A DNA stretch of 64,000 nt, taken from the NCBI RefSeq assembly GCF_958298935.1, contig NC_084922.1, positions 8,868,501-8,932,500 of the forward strand. The letters are read 5' to 3'. Below the pieces are notes generated by a model. It saw nothing but the letters and a program-made list of their open reading frames with translations, was not told the origin of the DNA and did not search any database. The translations under genes were made by a program, and so were the position numbers. This DNA comes from Phragmites australis (taxonomy: Eukaryota > Streptophyta > Magnoliopsida > Poales > Poaceae). Shown in pieces: positions 22,899 to 34,904 of this stretch; within the stretch, counting starts at the first letter, position 1; each line of letters starts with the position of its first letter.

Positions 22899-25510
22899 AT
22901 GGCAGATAAATTAATTTTTCAGATATATTATGGTGAGGGTGAAATTAGGTACGGTCCGAGCGGTGTAGATCTGTCTGGATTTCGTCATGTCATGAAGGGG
23001 CTTAGTAAAGCTAATGAGAGGACTATTGTGGGTGTGTGCAAATAGCTCATGCGGTTTTTCCAACTGGATCCGCAACAATATGAGCTGAAGTTGAAAGTTG
23101 TCCTGAGCCGTGCTAGTCATGGATACTTTGGTGAGCTTGTTCCCATCGAAGCCACATCAACTTGGAGGCAGTATGTAGATATATGATGTGAATGTGGGCT
23201 GCCGCTTGTTTTGTTAGCTGAGGCGTACCTGAAAGATCAAAATGAGGTGAACTCTACAAAAGCAGTAGCAGGACCAAGTGAGGCAGTGGAAGATGAGTTA
23301 GAGGCGGCTAATGTAGGGTCCAGGGAGGAAGTTGGTGATGTTCCAGAGCTGCAAGCGATGAGTGTAGCTAATGAAGGGGAGCACATCCCTAGCATCATTG
23401 AAGATATGGATTTGGAGGATGAAGAGTTGGAGAAAGGCCTTGCCGATGGGGATTCTTCTGATGAGGAGGGTAATGCTCCAGTTCCTGCAGAGTGGCGGGA
23501 TCATGAATTTTCGAATTTGGTGGTTAGCAAGGCTGACCAGACACCGTGCAGTACCATGAGAATGAGGTGTCACAGTGTGCTATATACCCTACAAAAGAGG
23601 CAGTTATTGATGCAGTGAAATTCTGATCGTTGTCTCTTCGTAGGCAATTCAAGGTTGTTAAATCAAGTAAAAGAGAGTACGATGTGAAGTGCTTGGTGCC
23701 TCAGTGCCCTTGGTGGGTGCACGCATTCAGAGGGAAATGGGTAGACTACTGGCAATGCTCAATAGTTAAGGAACATAATTGTCACATTGAGGAAATAGAG
23801 TTCGCCCATCGGAATATGTCTTCTGCTTTCATTGCAAATGTTATGTACGGAGAGATTATGGACAACCTAAGGTATGAGCCACGATCAATAATCCGTGCTA
23901 TTGAGCAAAGGTTCCAGTACACAATAAACTATGCGAAGGCATGGAGGGCGAAATAAAAGGCTATTGAGATGAGGTTCGGTACATATGAAGATTCATATCA
24001 TAATCTACCTCGTCAATTAGCCACAATTTGTGCAAGAAATCCAGGTAGCTACTATGATATCAAGCATTACCCTTCTACTGATGTGGAGTACAGCGGAAAA
24101 AGAGTGTTGCAGCGTGCTTTCTTTGCATTCGCTGCAACTATCAAAACATTTAGATATTACCGACCTATCATATGCCTAGATGGAACATTCCTGACTGGGA
24201 AGTACAAAGGGCAGATTTTGTCTGCAATAGGGGTCGACGGTAACAACCAAGTCCTGCCACTAGGGTTTGCTTTCGTGGAGAGTGAGAACGAGGACAGCTG
24301 GTATTGGTTCCTAGAGCGGGTTAAACATGCAATTGTTCTTGACCGACCAGATGTGTGTCTCATTCATGATAGACATGCAGGATTGTTGCAGGCTTTGCTG
24401 GATATGCAACATGGTAGCGTGCGACAGGGTGTACCAGTACAGTGGCCCGATCTCAAAAGCAGGTGGTGCATGCACCATATGGGTGCGAACTTCTACATAC
24501 AGTTTAAAAACAAAGAGTTAATGAAGCTCTTCAAGAAGTTGTGCAGTCAGAACCAGCAACGTAAGTTCAATGCATTATGGGCAAGACTTGATAAACTGAC
24601 TCTAAAACAAACTGCGGAGGCTGCACCTAACGGTGATGAACCAATAGCTCTCGGTCCTCTCCCAACCGATACTCCGCAGATTGTAAGGAGATCGGGCTCA
24701 TCTATTAGGAGCTTCTCACAGTGGATACGCAATGAGCCGAATGAAAAATGGGCTCTGTTGTACGACAGTGGTGGTGCAAGGTATGGAGTAATGACTACAA
24801 ACCTTGCAGAGGTTTATAACTGGGTCATACGAGGAATGATGTCCCTACCACTAGTTGGAATTGTACAAAGCATTTTGCATGGGACCTGTAAGTACTTTAT
24901 TGATCGGTATGTAGCTGCTAAGGTTGTAATGGAGGACAATCATATGCTTTATGGGCGGATGCTATGTGAGTATATGGAGAAGGCTAATAAGAAGGCCCAC
25001 ATGTATCGCGCAAATCAAGAGGGCACTGCAGAGCACAGGTTCAGTGTCCTGTGTCGGGATAAGGGTCGGATGGGGGGTAGACGTGAGCGGCATGTTCAAG
25101 AGTGTGTGCTAAGAAGTGGGACATGCATATGTAGTTGTCAGAAGCCACAAATACTCCACAAACCTTGTACACACGTCATAGATGCGTGCGCAGAGCACCA
25201 TATGCTTCCCAGGCAATATGTATCACAGTATTTTATGAAAGATCAAATACTCAACACCTGGAACCAGGAGCTGTATGGTTACAGCATTGTTGACACTTTT
25301 ACAAGTAAACCAGGGCCAGCAAGAATATATGTGCCTGATTTGGGAAAGATGAAGAACGCACCGGGCAGAAGACAAACTCGTCGGATTCGCAACGATATGG
25401 ATGAATCCGAGGCTGGCCCTAGGATTAAGCGATGCAGTCAGTGCAATGAAGTAGGTCACACTTATAAATATTGTCCCAAAAATGCAGGCGGTGATGCACC
25501 TGTTGTCTAG
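22899..25510 (+). pseudogene. MULE transposase (MuDR N-terminal / MULE / SWIM / CCHC), decayed
   Basis: The coding region starts at ATG 22899, just after an AG acceptor. Stops lie at 23043 (TAG), 23184 (TGA), 23624 (TGA, probably from TGG) and 23954 (TAA), with a frame change near 23540. The downstream 513 codons are open. Order of parts: an acidic N-terminal region; a MuDR-type DNA-binding region (CLVPQCPWWVHAF..HNCHIEE); the MULE DDE core with ICLDGTFLTGKYKG, LIHDRHAGLL and SENEDSWYWFLE; a SWIM zinc finger (CICSCQKPQILHKPCTHV); and a C-terminal CCHC knuckle (CSQCNEVGHTYKYC). The enzyme would cut and paste the element via its terminal repeats in the nucleus. The catalytic core is uninterrupted although the 5' part is broken. 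Confidence 0.88.
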
Positions 25511-25649
25511 GTGAGCTTTATGTGTGTTGTGATAGTTTTGTACTATTTTAATATTCGTTAATTTCACCTATAGTTAATTTGCATTCGAAGTATATTGTTA
25601 TTGTATTTATTTATCAATGTATTAATGTACATATCATTCAAATGCAGAG

Positions 25650-26252
25650 ATGGCTCACCCTCCGACCCCAAGCTTTTGGACCCTGCCGTGGACAAGAAGC
25701 ATCGCAGCTTCTTATCCACCGAGCACCAGACGGAGCTACGAGTGTTTCGCCCACGAGGCCCTGGAGAGCTGCTGACGATAGACGAGCGATGGAAGCACAG
25801 GTACTTAGAAAATTTGATACGCAATTGCCATATCACTGCTGTTGTTCCATATTATTGATATACTGCAACACTTATAGGTTGGGAGCGGCCGGACTCCTAC
25901 CGCTTTGCCGGTTGGTCGAGGCCCGATCAACGGAGAACCCCGAGGTTGCAGCCCGTCGTTTCTACTTCGATCGGTCGCTGATAGCAACACTGGTCGACCG
26001 TTGGAGGCCGGAGACACATACATTCCACCTCCCGTGCGGAGAGATGACTCCGACCCTGAAGGACGTCTCCTACCTCTTAGGCCTTCCTTGTGCGGGAGCT
26101 GTGGTTGGGGTCACCGATATGCAGGCTGACTGGATGACCGACATGCATCAGCGATTTGGCCCGGTGGAGTGAAAGGCAGACGCACCCCCTACGTGCCTGA
26201 GTTCTTATCCGATGCACAAGGGCCAACGAAGAAGTGGATCCTACAGTTCCAG
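25650..26252 (+). pseudogene. Plant mobile domain (PMD) gene of MULE1, broken and truncated
   Basis: Two exons are apparent: 25650-25800 (start ATG after a TGCAG acceptor) and 25878-26252. They read through DPAVDKKHRSFLSTEHQ, LLPLCRLVEARSTENPEVA and the PMD hallmark VDRWRPETHTFHLPCGEMT. PMD proteins (aminotransferase-like; MAIN/MAIL1 in Arabidopsis) act in silencing and genome stability and also occur in transposons. There is a frameshift within the first 35 bases and another near 26172, where the long frame stops at GPVE although homologous residues (GPTKKWILQFQ) resume in another frame. The rest of the domain is missing, and the right terminal array follows about 0.4 kb later. Confidence 0.8.
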
Positions 26253-26654
26253 GTATGGTAACATACAACCTATCGATGCAGGCAATAGAGACTACCTAAT
26301 GTAACCCGACATACTTTCCCTCTAAGGTATGTTATGATTAGGATCGGCGCACTAATAAGTAGGTCTTAGTGCGAACCGTACATGCCACCTTTGTTTCCTC
26401 ATCGTGTCGTCGCGGTTACAGTGTATTGTAATATTTTCACCCTATGTTTAATACTATGTTTGTCCTCGTTCGCACCCCATACCCACGTAAAATGCTGCGA
26501 CTACTAATTACTGATTTTTTTTCTCCCGCTATTACATAACCTACTCCAAATTTAAATTCTTAATTTCCTTACACCCCTTCCTTTTTATTTCTTCAATTAC
26601 ACAAAAAAATACATTTTTAGAGGACAAAATGGAAAAAAATATTTTTAGAGGAAA

Positions 26655-26905
26655 AAATGCCCCTAACGGCGGTTAGCCCCCCTTGCCACCCTCTGAGGGG
26701 GGCGGTTAGGCCTGCCGCCCTCTTAGGGGGCGGTTAGGAACCGTAACCACCCTCTCAGAGGGCTGCAGCCCCCTGAGAGGGCTGCAAGCTGCTAGTTTTG
26801 CAAATATTTTCGCAGGGAATCTATTTATTTAAATTTTAACTCAAAAAAATATAAAAAAAACTCGTTGGCACCGGGTTCTATCCAGAGTGGCGTCAGACTC
26901 GACGG
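26655..26905. repeat. Right terminal inverted repeat and hairpin array of MULE1
   Basis: The inverse of the left end: GCGGTTAG..GGGGGGCGGTTAGG and CCCTCTCAGAGGGCTGCAG motifs, then GGGAATCTATTTATTTAAAT and the T/A-rich outer stretch, ending around CCAGAGTGGCGTCAGACTCG. It matches 22068-22260 in inverted orientation with scattered mismatches. Confidence 0.7.
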
Positions 26906-27079
26906 CCTGCTCTACCAAACGAGCTAGCGCTTGTTCCCATGAAGTTATTCTCGAAGAAGAGAGAATCACAAAGGAAAGAAATAAGTGATGGACCAGAAGA
27001 AATGAGATTGCGTTTCGGCCCAACGAGAACACAAATTCAGCCCAATTTTAACCCAACAGCAACTTTCACAACGACAAAG

Positions 27080-27138
27080 ATATATATATATATATAAACA
27101 CAAAATTACATATATATATATATATACACACACACAAA
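27080..27138. repeat. (TA)n/(CA)n microsatellite
   Basis: Two TA dinucleotide runs separated by AAACACAAAATTACA, the second followed by a short CA run. It lies between MULE1 and MULE3 and has no other feature. Confidence 0.85.
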
Positions 27139-27174
27139 ATTACAGAGCCATTTGAAAAAAATTCAATAATAGGC

Positions 27175-27400
27175 TACCTCGTCCGTTCATCGGACGAGAT
27201 CAATGTCTCGCGCAATGAATGGGCGACACCTTGTGGGCATCGTCGGTCAAAAATAAAATAGTATGGTGATGTGGGGTCGCACCGTTTAGCAAACGAGACC
27301 TTGCTCTGCCCGATGAACAAGCGAGATCTTCCTCGCAGCAACGCTCTACGAGCCCACCCAAAAGGTGTCACCCACTGGTAGGAGTGAGACCTTTTAGGTA
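27175..27400. repeat. Hairpin-motif array, left end of MULE3
   Basis: Short self-complementary motifs such as CGTCCGTTCATCGGACG and spaced GTCTCGC/GCGAGAC words recur over about 220 bp. This parallels the CCGCCC/GGGCGG array of MULE1 and the GTCACGCC/GGCGTGAC array of MULE2, but with a different motif. Confidence 0.55.
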
Positions 27401-27614
27401 TAAAAATCGGGTGCACCGGTCCGATCAATGTTAGCACTTCATTTGCACCAAGCGCAACCGAGAGAGAGGGAGAGGAGAGGAGGAGGGGAGGAGAGGGAGA
27501 GGAAATGGAGGCGAAGCCCTGCCGAAGGAAGGAGATACTTTTTTATCTTTTCTTACAAACCTAGTAGGATAGCTATTAGATGTAGGTTAGAATATAGATA
27601 TAGGTTTAGAATTA

Positions 27615-30600
27615 TGTCACAGCTCAAAAATCTGAATTTAGGCATTAAGCATGCATTAGCATTAGGGCATCTTTTAAATCATGTTTTGAGTATTTTAAAG
27701 TGTTTTGAAAACGGATGTCTTTAGTTTAAGCGTGTTTCGTCACGTATGTGTTTGAGGTTTCCTAATCATCTCAGAAACTCTTTAGGAAAACCCAAATGCC
27801 TTGGTGGGAAAGAAGAAAGTAAAGAGGGAACTTAGGGAAAAATCAGCAAAAAGACTACCCTCGCGGTCTGGCCGGGGTACCTACGGTCTAACCGCCAGAT
27901 GCGAGCAAAGCCCATTTTTCCTTTGTCCCGGGGCGGTCTGGTTGCCTGAGCTCGTGGTCTGACCGCCACTGCTCAGAACTGCCACTTAAAGTCATCACCA
28001 AAATCTTATCCGCTCAACCACCCCCATATGTTCTTCCCCACCGCGAAAGAGAGAGAGATGAGGAGAAGAGAGGATATCCCCCCCCCCCCCTTGAGCTCAC
28101 CGGAGGCCAGGGATTGAAGGATAAGGTCGTCTGCGAGTTCCCTGCATTGTCTCCAAGCTTCTTCATCACTAGAGCGAGCCCCAAGCTGGAGGAGAGAGGA
28201 GAGCTCCACCTCGACCACCACGATGTTCGGAGATTGACGGAGATGACTTCCCCAAGCTTCCGTAGGACTTCCTCAAGCTCATCCCCTTCATCCTTTCGCT
28301 GGAGTGGCGTTCATCACCCTCGAGCCCACACACCACTTAGGAGCCTGATCTCCAAATCGAAGCTTTTTCGGAGTAGATTGTTCTACTAGGAACTTACACC
28401 TAGGTGAGACATTCCCTACCCTTTTTCTATCATTTTCGGGCTTGAATCAGCCGTCATCTCATTTAGGCCCAAAATTAACCCTAGCTTGGATCCTATTCGT
28501 GGAATTTTCCAAATCGACCCAGTGAATGTTGTCCAAACTACCATAGAAGTATTCTACTAGTCTCGTAGGATGCTTTAGTGCCCTCTGTGGTTGAAAACCT
28601 CACTAGAGCCCTCGTCAACAACCTCACAAAGTGGCGTCAGTAGGCCCCAATGGTCTGACTGCCACTCAGGCTGGTCTGACCGTTGTATGTAGTCCGGAAC
28701 ATCCGGTTAAAACCCTATACATGGGGTTAGACCGCCACTAGGGCTGATTTGACCGCCATACGGTGGTCTGACCGTCAGCATGCTTGTGGTCTAACCGCCA
28801 GGCACCATTTCTCTCTACAACACTGTGGTCTGACCGCCAGCCTTCTCCGATCAGATCGCCATCTTCACAGATCATAGTGACCCTAGGTTCTCTTATCCAA
28901 TGTTTAAACCTTTTATTGCCCAATCGTTCGAGCGTTCCTTTACAAATGTTTTCATAATCGTGCATTATACAAATTGTTTTGTAGCATTTCATCATGCTTA
29001 TTGTGATGCATTCTTCTCTTTTAGTGATCGTCGAGCTGGAGTGTAACGAGTTTTCGCGGAAAAGGGTTTGACATTAATCCTGAATTGAAGAAAAGCAGCA
29101 AGGCAAGCATCTAAGCATGTTGCACCTTTTAGTTGAAATAATGTGGAGTCTAAAATGATGAGTTGTCGCTTATGTATGTTTGCATATTTAGCGAGCCGAT
29201 GTCAAGCTTATATGGGTAGAACCTATGTGAGTGCATTACTCCTACCTTGAAATTGTTGAGTATCCATATCCTTGTAGCCTTGATAACATTGTTCATGTCT
29301 TACTTAAGAGTTATTCAAAATGCTTAGCAATGCTTAGGTCTTCAGTAGAAGTTGAACAATGGTTCAACCATTGTTCTCGAGCTTAGGGTTTACTTATTGT
29401 TTACAACCACAATGACAATGATGTGGGTTATATTAGAGGTGAGGATGAGGCAAGATTTGGGTGGTGCTAGGGGTATCTTCTGCACTGGAGGAGTTCATCG
29501 TTGTAGTTCGGGAGAGGAATCCGGATGTCATAGACCGCTTGCATCGTTAAGCATCGTCCGCCAGTACAATTGGCTTTAGCACTTTCTGTACTTACAGCAT
29601 GTCGCATATGGGAACGATAAGCCGAATACCTTTGTAGCTATTGCCTTTTGGCCTGCGAGTCGATGGTGTCATAGGCATAATAGGCTTATAGGGGTATCTA
29701 GTTTGCTTCGGGAGTAGTTTTGCATGACCCATGTACCTATCGGTGCATGGTCAAATGGTTTGGGCTTATTGAGAAAGGTTGACATGAGTGCCCCCTTACA
29801 TGGGCCTATGTGGACACGCAAGCCGAATGGTCCTTGAGTCATGTAGGTAAAGGAGTAACCCCTGCAGAGTGTGAAAATAGTTCAAATTATCGCGCTCTCG
29901 GTCCTGAGCATGTTTCTATTCATTTGCATCGATCGTAGAGTTATGAATGTGGGATGATATGGTGCGGTATGTTGGTATGGGTTTGAGATGGTTCAACTTA
30001 CAATTATGTTCATGAGATGGTTTTATTTACATTTATATGCAAGTTGGTGGTTACAGGGTAAAAAGATATATGTGGTTAAGTATAGGTGTTCACGCATAGG
30101 TGTCAGGTTGCTTACGTATATGAATTTACTTAACCTTATGACCTACTCCTTCCTCATGACTCAATTGCATAATCCTTGGAGTCGGGTTATTATATGTACC
30201 GATTATGAATTAAGTATTGCGAGTACCTTCATACTCACGCTGCTTATTTTCTTTTCAGGTGGTTGTTAGGTGTCGGCTACTTTAACCCCTGGTCGGCTGC
30301 CTTGTGGGCAAATGGTGCCACCGGTGTTGTTTCTTTAGTTGTGTTTTCTGTTGTGATGTATATATGTTTATGCTAGATGAAACCTTGTCTTTGGTTAAAT
30401 GGTTCAACTTGAAATCTCTTGAACCCTTGTATATTTGTAATGCTGTGATATTCATGTTGTTAAAGGTATATATGGGTAATAGCTTTTCCTAGGAGTTACC
30501 AACGCACACATACTGGGACTGCCGGAATTAGATTCGCTTTAATCATTAGTGTCTACGATTGTTGTGGTGAGATGTGGGTTAGCACCTGGTTCGTCGAAAG

Positions 30601-30686
30601 ACGGGCGCGAGCTAGCTCTCATCTTATGAAATAATTGTCCTAATGATTAATTCGAATTTAATTTGGGGGGGGGGGGGGTCCTAACA
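27615..30686. mobile_element. Solo LTR, gypsy-like, 3.07 kb
   Basis: A 3072-bp segment starting TGTCACAGCTCAAAAATCTG and ending GTCCTAACA, with a perfect 5-bp target duplication AATTA on each side (27610-27614 and 30687-30691). The TGTCACA...TCCTAACA ends and the size resemble the long LTRs of grass Tekay/Del-type gypsy elements. I saw no primer-binding site, coding domain or second LTR, so it is a solo LTR left by recombination. It carries more than ten copies of a GGTCTGACCGCC-like motif near 27860-27990 and 28650-28860, and a G run near its end. Confidence 0.8.
30665..30678 (+). repeat. Poly(G) run
   Basis: A homopolymeric run of about 14 G at the right end of the solo LTR, a likely site of sequencing or assembly error. 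Confidence 0.7.
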
Positions 30687-30774
30687 AATTAGGGTTAGAT
30701 ATAGTTTAGAAATTAAATTATGTTTGTACACATATTTTAGCAATTAGATGTAGTATGTAGACATATGTTAGATA

Positions 30775-33700
30775 CACTACACCACGGCACAAAATCAGCG
30801 ACTCCAAATATGTCGCTAAAAGCTCCATCAGCGACTTAGGATCGGTTGGGAAAAAGTATTGCCGACAGATATTTTGGTCGTTTAAAGCCCGGTCGGGAAA
30901 AGTATTACCGACCGACTATTTTTTGCCGACCGACTGTTTGATGCTATAATCAAAGAAACGCCGACCGACACCTTTGCCGACCGACATACTATTGCCGACT
31001 AACTGCCTCTTTACCGACCGATTGTCCGATGAAAAAAATACTATTACCGACAGATAGTCCAACGTGAAGCATTCAAACATTTTAAAAATATCAAACCATG
31101 TACAGACTATGTATCTGTCGGTAATTAGTATTGCACATGTTACAACAATCAAATAAATTTGCAATTCCATGTCACCACAAGAATCTCAGATACAATTTCA
31201 CCAAATATTCACAGTTGATAGTACAACATTCAAATAGGAAGTTCATAAGCCATACACTAGGTCACCACAATAATCATATACATTTTTCAACCAAAAGGTC
31301 ACAGTTCACATATTCCATAGTACTACAGACAAGTATACATCGACTTCAATGATCCAAAATACATACTTGCATGTTGAAAATACTAAATGATAGCATTTTT
31401 TAACAGAAGCATTCTCAGATCTAAAGCTCATAACCCAGAAGCCACCAAATATGTCTGCCTGTGTACAGCTCAAATCTAACTTTGTACACCAAAAAGCCAC
31501 CAAACATGCGTACAGCTCAAATCTGCTAGTTAGCACCGTCCAGCCCTGCCTGAAAAAATTTACCATTGAATCAGTTGCACATGATGATAGGTATCATATC
31601 ATACTATATGCAACCAAATAATGCACATACAAAGACCATTGGCAGCATCCTTATTCTGAAATTAGCTATCACAAGTGAAATTGCAATGCGACAACACATA
31701 GCTCAAAATCAAGCATCCTTATACAGAGACCATTGGCAGCATCCTGCTTGCCACAATGTTTACAAGTAAAAGGCATTGCAATGCAACAAATAAGGCTCAG
31801 CTCACAGCCATCATACACAAAGCATTAATTCATGTCGTCATGAAGGAAGGAAAAGGCTCACAGCTCACAATAGTCCATAGCTCACATCCATGAAGCACAA
31901 AGAATAATTGCAGACAACATATTGTTAGCCAACAGTGGTATATAGTGTTTCACCATGTTCTTCCACACACAAAAACAAGGCTAAATCTAAACTGCAATAT
32001 GAAGACAGAAAACATTACACATATTTTCCACATACATAGTTTCACTATGATCCTGATCTTTGCAGAATATAGAATCCCATGCTTCATTCAGTCTAAACAC
32101 TTCGTTCAAAGCTAATAAACTGTTAGGTAAACAAAGATGTGCAGAATGTGCTTGTAAATGCCAACTTCCCAAAATAATTGAGGCAAAACGCGCTTCTAAA
32201 TTGTGTCTCAAGTCCTAACTCTAATCAATTTCAATGAGCAAAACAGCATAATATTGTGCAAAAATCTGTTCATTTCCTGTAATGCATGGTGCACATACCA
32301 AAATGGGTCCAAAAGCACCCATGTTCACAAAATCCTTGTTAGGACAATTCAAAAATTCTCGGATCTCAACTATCCCTAATACAGTCTATAGGCATAATAA
32401 CAAGTTTAATTGATTTCTTTTGGGTTGCTGGTCTTCAGGAATAGTTCAATTCAGCTCCCAGAATGGTTAGGGTGATTCAGTTCTACAATATCAGACCTAG
32501 TCTTTTGAGTTGCCAGAAATCCAAAGTGACTATGATACACTGCACATCACATACCATGATAATAATAGAAGTAAAAAGAAGAGTAGAACACAGTGCAAAA
32601 AAAGAGAGAGGAGGAAACGCTGGTACCAATCAAAGTATCCATGCTAACTGTATGTTTCTGCTTGTGGTTTTATTCTTTCCAATAGCGCCTCAGCTTCAAT
32701 AAAACCCCCTAAGGGTCCCAAAGGTGTATATTTACCTTCTCTCCAACTGTTACATGAAGTGTTATGATAATTTTAGATGGGAAGTAAATGTCCTATTCTA
32801 AGCATCAGTCTCCCTATTGTCGAAAAAGGAAAGCATCAATCTCAAAACTCGAGTACCTAGGCATAAATGGTAGTGCCAGGCAGTGAAGATGAAGGTGATC
32901 AACACTATTAAATGGGGGCTGATGAAACCCAAACCTGTAAGATATGCCACACATATAAGAGTGTAGACAGTGATAATGTAGAATAAGTATCTTGTGTAAA
33001 CAACATATTAATGTTGCCAGCATATGAGAGCTCTGGAGAAGACATACAAGTATACAACACAAACTGATCAAATATATTCCTTTTGATAATACTTGTGTTC
33101 CTCAGAATCAGGAGCATCTCGATTGAACAAATCTTTCCCCACCTTCACCATGTGACTGACTGAAAAGAACAAAAAGATGATGCAGCTCACACTTCACAAA
33201 GCAGTCCGGTTTGCATAACCATGCGTAAAGATATGCAGCAGCAAGCCAGGGTCATAAGAAGCAAGAAACAAGAGGGTACCCACCTAATTGGTGATCATCT
33301 TTGGTTCTCTCAAGGTTATTTACAGTTGGTATATGCGCAATGGGTATGGCAAGATAGAGCCTGCAAACATCGCTCGGCACAATAAATTAGAAAACAAATC
33401 TTCAAGCAAAGAAATTGGGCATATACAGGTGCAAGATCATTAGAAAAATAATGAGTCAATAGTTCCCTCTGGCAGTGAATGGAAGAACTGAATTCATCTT
33501 TGGTGCTAAGGCTAAATCATGGGCAAAATTGTATGTCAAAGGCTTATCAAAGACAGCCAGCAAAAAGAGCTCAACGCTTTATACAATCTTTGCATCAAGT
33601 AAATAATGGCAGCGTTACTAACTCTCCTCCTGTACTTTGGGTTGCAGCGAGGGTGGCAGGGCCTCCGTCCTCTCTCCTCCGTCCGCCATGGGCAGCGACA

Positions 33701-34610
33701 GCAGGGGCTCCGCCCGAGCCCAGCAGCAGGGATCTGCCCACTTCTTCAATCTGCCCCCCCCCCCCTCCTGTAGATCAAACTCCCTTGCTATACATAGGCG
33801 GCACCCAGGATCCGAGGTGGTCGGATTGAACTCGGATTCATTGAGATTTTTTATGGATTTCGCGGATAGGGATGGAGTTCGTGTGGAGATTGAATCTGGA
33901 GATCGATTTCACACGGGTTCAACTGATTTGCTTAGAGGTAGAGAGGGGAAGCACTCAGCTTGGGGGAGATAGAAGCGGCGGCTACACGGGGTTGCCGTCG
34001 GAGAAGGGGAAGACGGGGGGTTGTGACGGTGCCGTCGATGGCGCCCATCGGGTCCGTGTCCCCAGTGGTGGTCGTGGTGGCGGACGGGGAATGACGGGAA
34101 GCCGTAGGGCGGGGGGAAGCAGAACGGCCGCGGGAGAAGCGACGACGGTGGCGGCCACAGGTGGACGGAGGATGCACGGGATTGAGCTGCCAGCGACGAT
34201 CTGTGGTGACTGGATTGGAGGAGAGGGGAGTGCAATGGCAGCGGCGTACTGGAGGCTGAGGATTTTGGGAGGCTTCGTGCGGGGGCTTTTGGGAAGGGGC
34301 TTTTGGTGTAACTGTTTGCCGCTGCTGGATTTCGGAGGCGCCTAAAATTTTCCCCCTCCCGCCTTGTCTAATCGCTGACCGATCATCGGATACTAAGTTT
34401 TTCCGACCGATGATTCAACATAAATTATATCAATTGCCGACTAACACTTCAACACTGAACGTTGAGATAATTACCGACCAATCGTTTCTCTGTAAATCTT
34501 GAATCATCGATCGACAATTTGTCGTTCACCTTTAACGACCAATGGCGTATCGGTGATGACCTACTTTTACCAACTGACGTGTGACGGTAATTTGGTACCG
34601 TGGTGTAGTG
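30775..34610. mobile_element. Non-autonomous CACTA (En/Spm) transposon
   Basis: A 3836-bp element whose ends are CACTACACCACGGCACAAA and the inverse of CACTACACCACGGTACCAAA, flanked by the 3-bp target duplication ATA (30772-30774 and 34611-34613). Both subterminal regions (about 30820-31070 and 34370-34600) carry many direct and inverted copies of a CCGACCGAC-like motif, as expected of CACTA transposase-binding regions. No transposase (TNPD/TNPA) motif was found. The interior is AT-rich to about 33.6 kb and then strongly GC-rich to 34.35 kb. It sits inside MULE3. Confidence 0.9.
33600..34345. other. GC-rich block inside the CACTA element, possible captured exon
   Basis: The composition changes sharply to GC-rich, with open frames on both strands (33872-34345 plus, 157 codons; 33909-34235 minus, 108 codons) that are rich in Gly/Arg or Pro/Ser/His. 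This looks like the first exon and 5' region of a grass gene captured by the transposon, with CpG-rich sequence opening many frames. I recognise no protein domain, so no product is proposed. Confidence 0.35.
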
Positions 34611-34904
34611 ATATTAGATGTAGGATTTAGACATAGCTTAGTATAACTGATGTAGTAGATGTAGGACTTAGAGATGTTTGATGTAGCGAGGAGGATATTT
34701 TGTTGCAATGTAGATTAACAGTTGGGTTATATTTTTAATGAAAGTTGCATTATTGTAGATGTAGTTTGACATAATTTTGTATGCTCTAACCCAATAATGT
34801 TAGGGTTTTTCGTCGATGGTTGGCTGGTATGGCGAATAGGTGGTATTTTAGTATTTTGTGTCCAATACAATGGAATATTATATGGTCTAAAAGGGGTAGT
34901 AATG

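Larger units (their letters stand above)
22068..26905 (+). mobile_element. Mutator-like element MULE1 carrying transposase and PMD genes
   Basis: Both ends share an inverted repeat of roughly 190-200 bp. The left core, TTAAAATTTAAATAAATAG then ATTCCC at about 22129-22153, matches the inverse of 26815-26842. Similarity extends outward through GG(C/T)(A/G)CC..GAGTTTTTTT to about 22068 and 26905, and inward into arrays of CCGCCC..GGGCGG hairpin motifs. Inside, in the same direction, are a decayed MULE transposase gene and a PMD gene. A GC-rich leader ending in a GT donor (22561) and an AG acceptor (22896), just before the transposase ATG, suggest a 5' UTR intron. The exact outer boundaries and the expected 9-bp target duplication could not be fixed. 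Confidence 0.8.

Noticed and set aside
26885..26940. tRNA-like A-box on the minus strand (TAGCTCGTTTGGTAGAGC) next to the right end of MULE1
   Set aside because: The only B-box-like word (GGGTTCTATCC) is on the opposite strand, and no acceptor stem can be formed, so this is not a tRNA gene. It is probably terminal-repeat or flanking DNA.
27428..27724. 98-codon plus-strand open frame starting in a purine-rich leader
   Set aside because: It crosses the boundary between the MULE3 leader and the solo LTR at 27615, so it cannot be a conserved gene.
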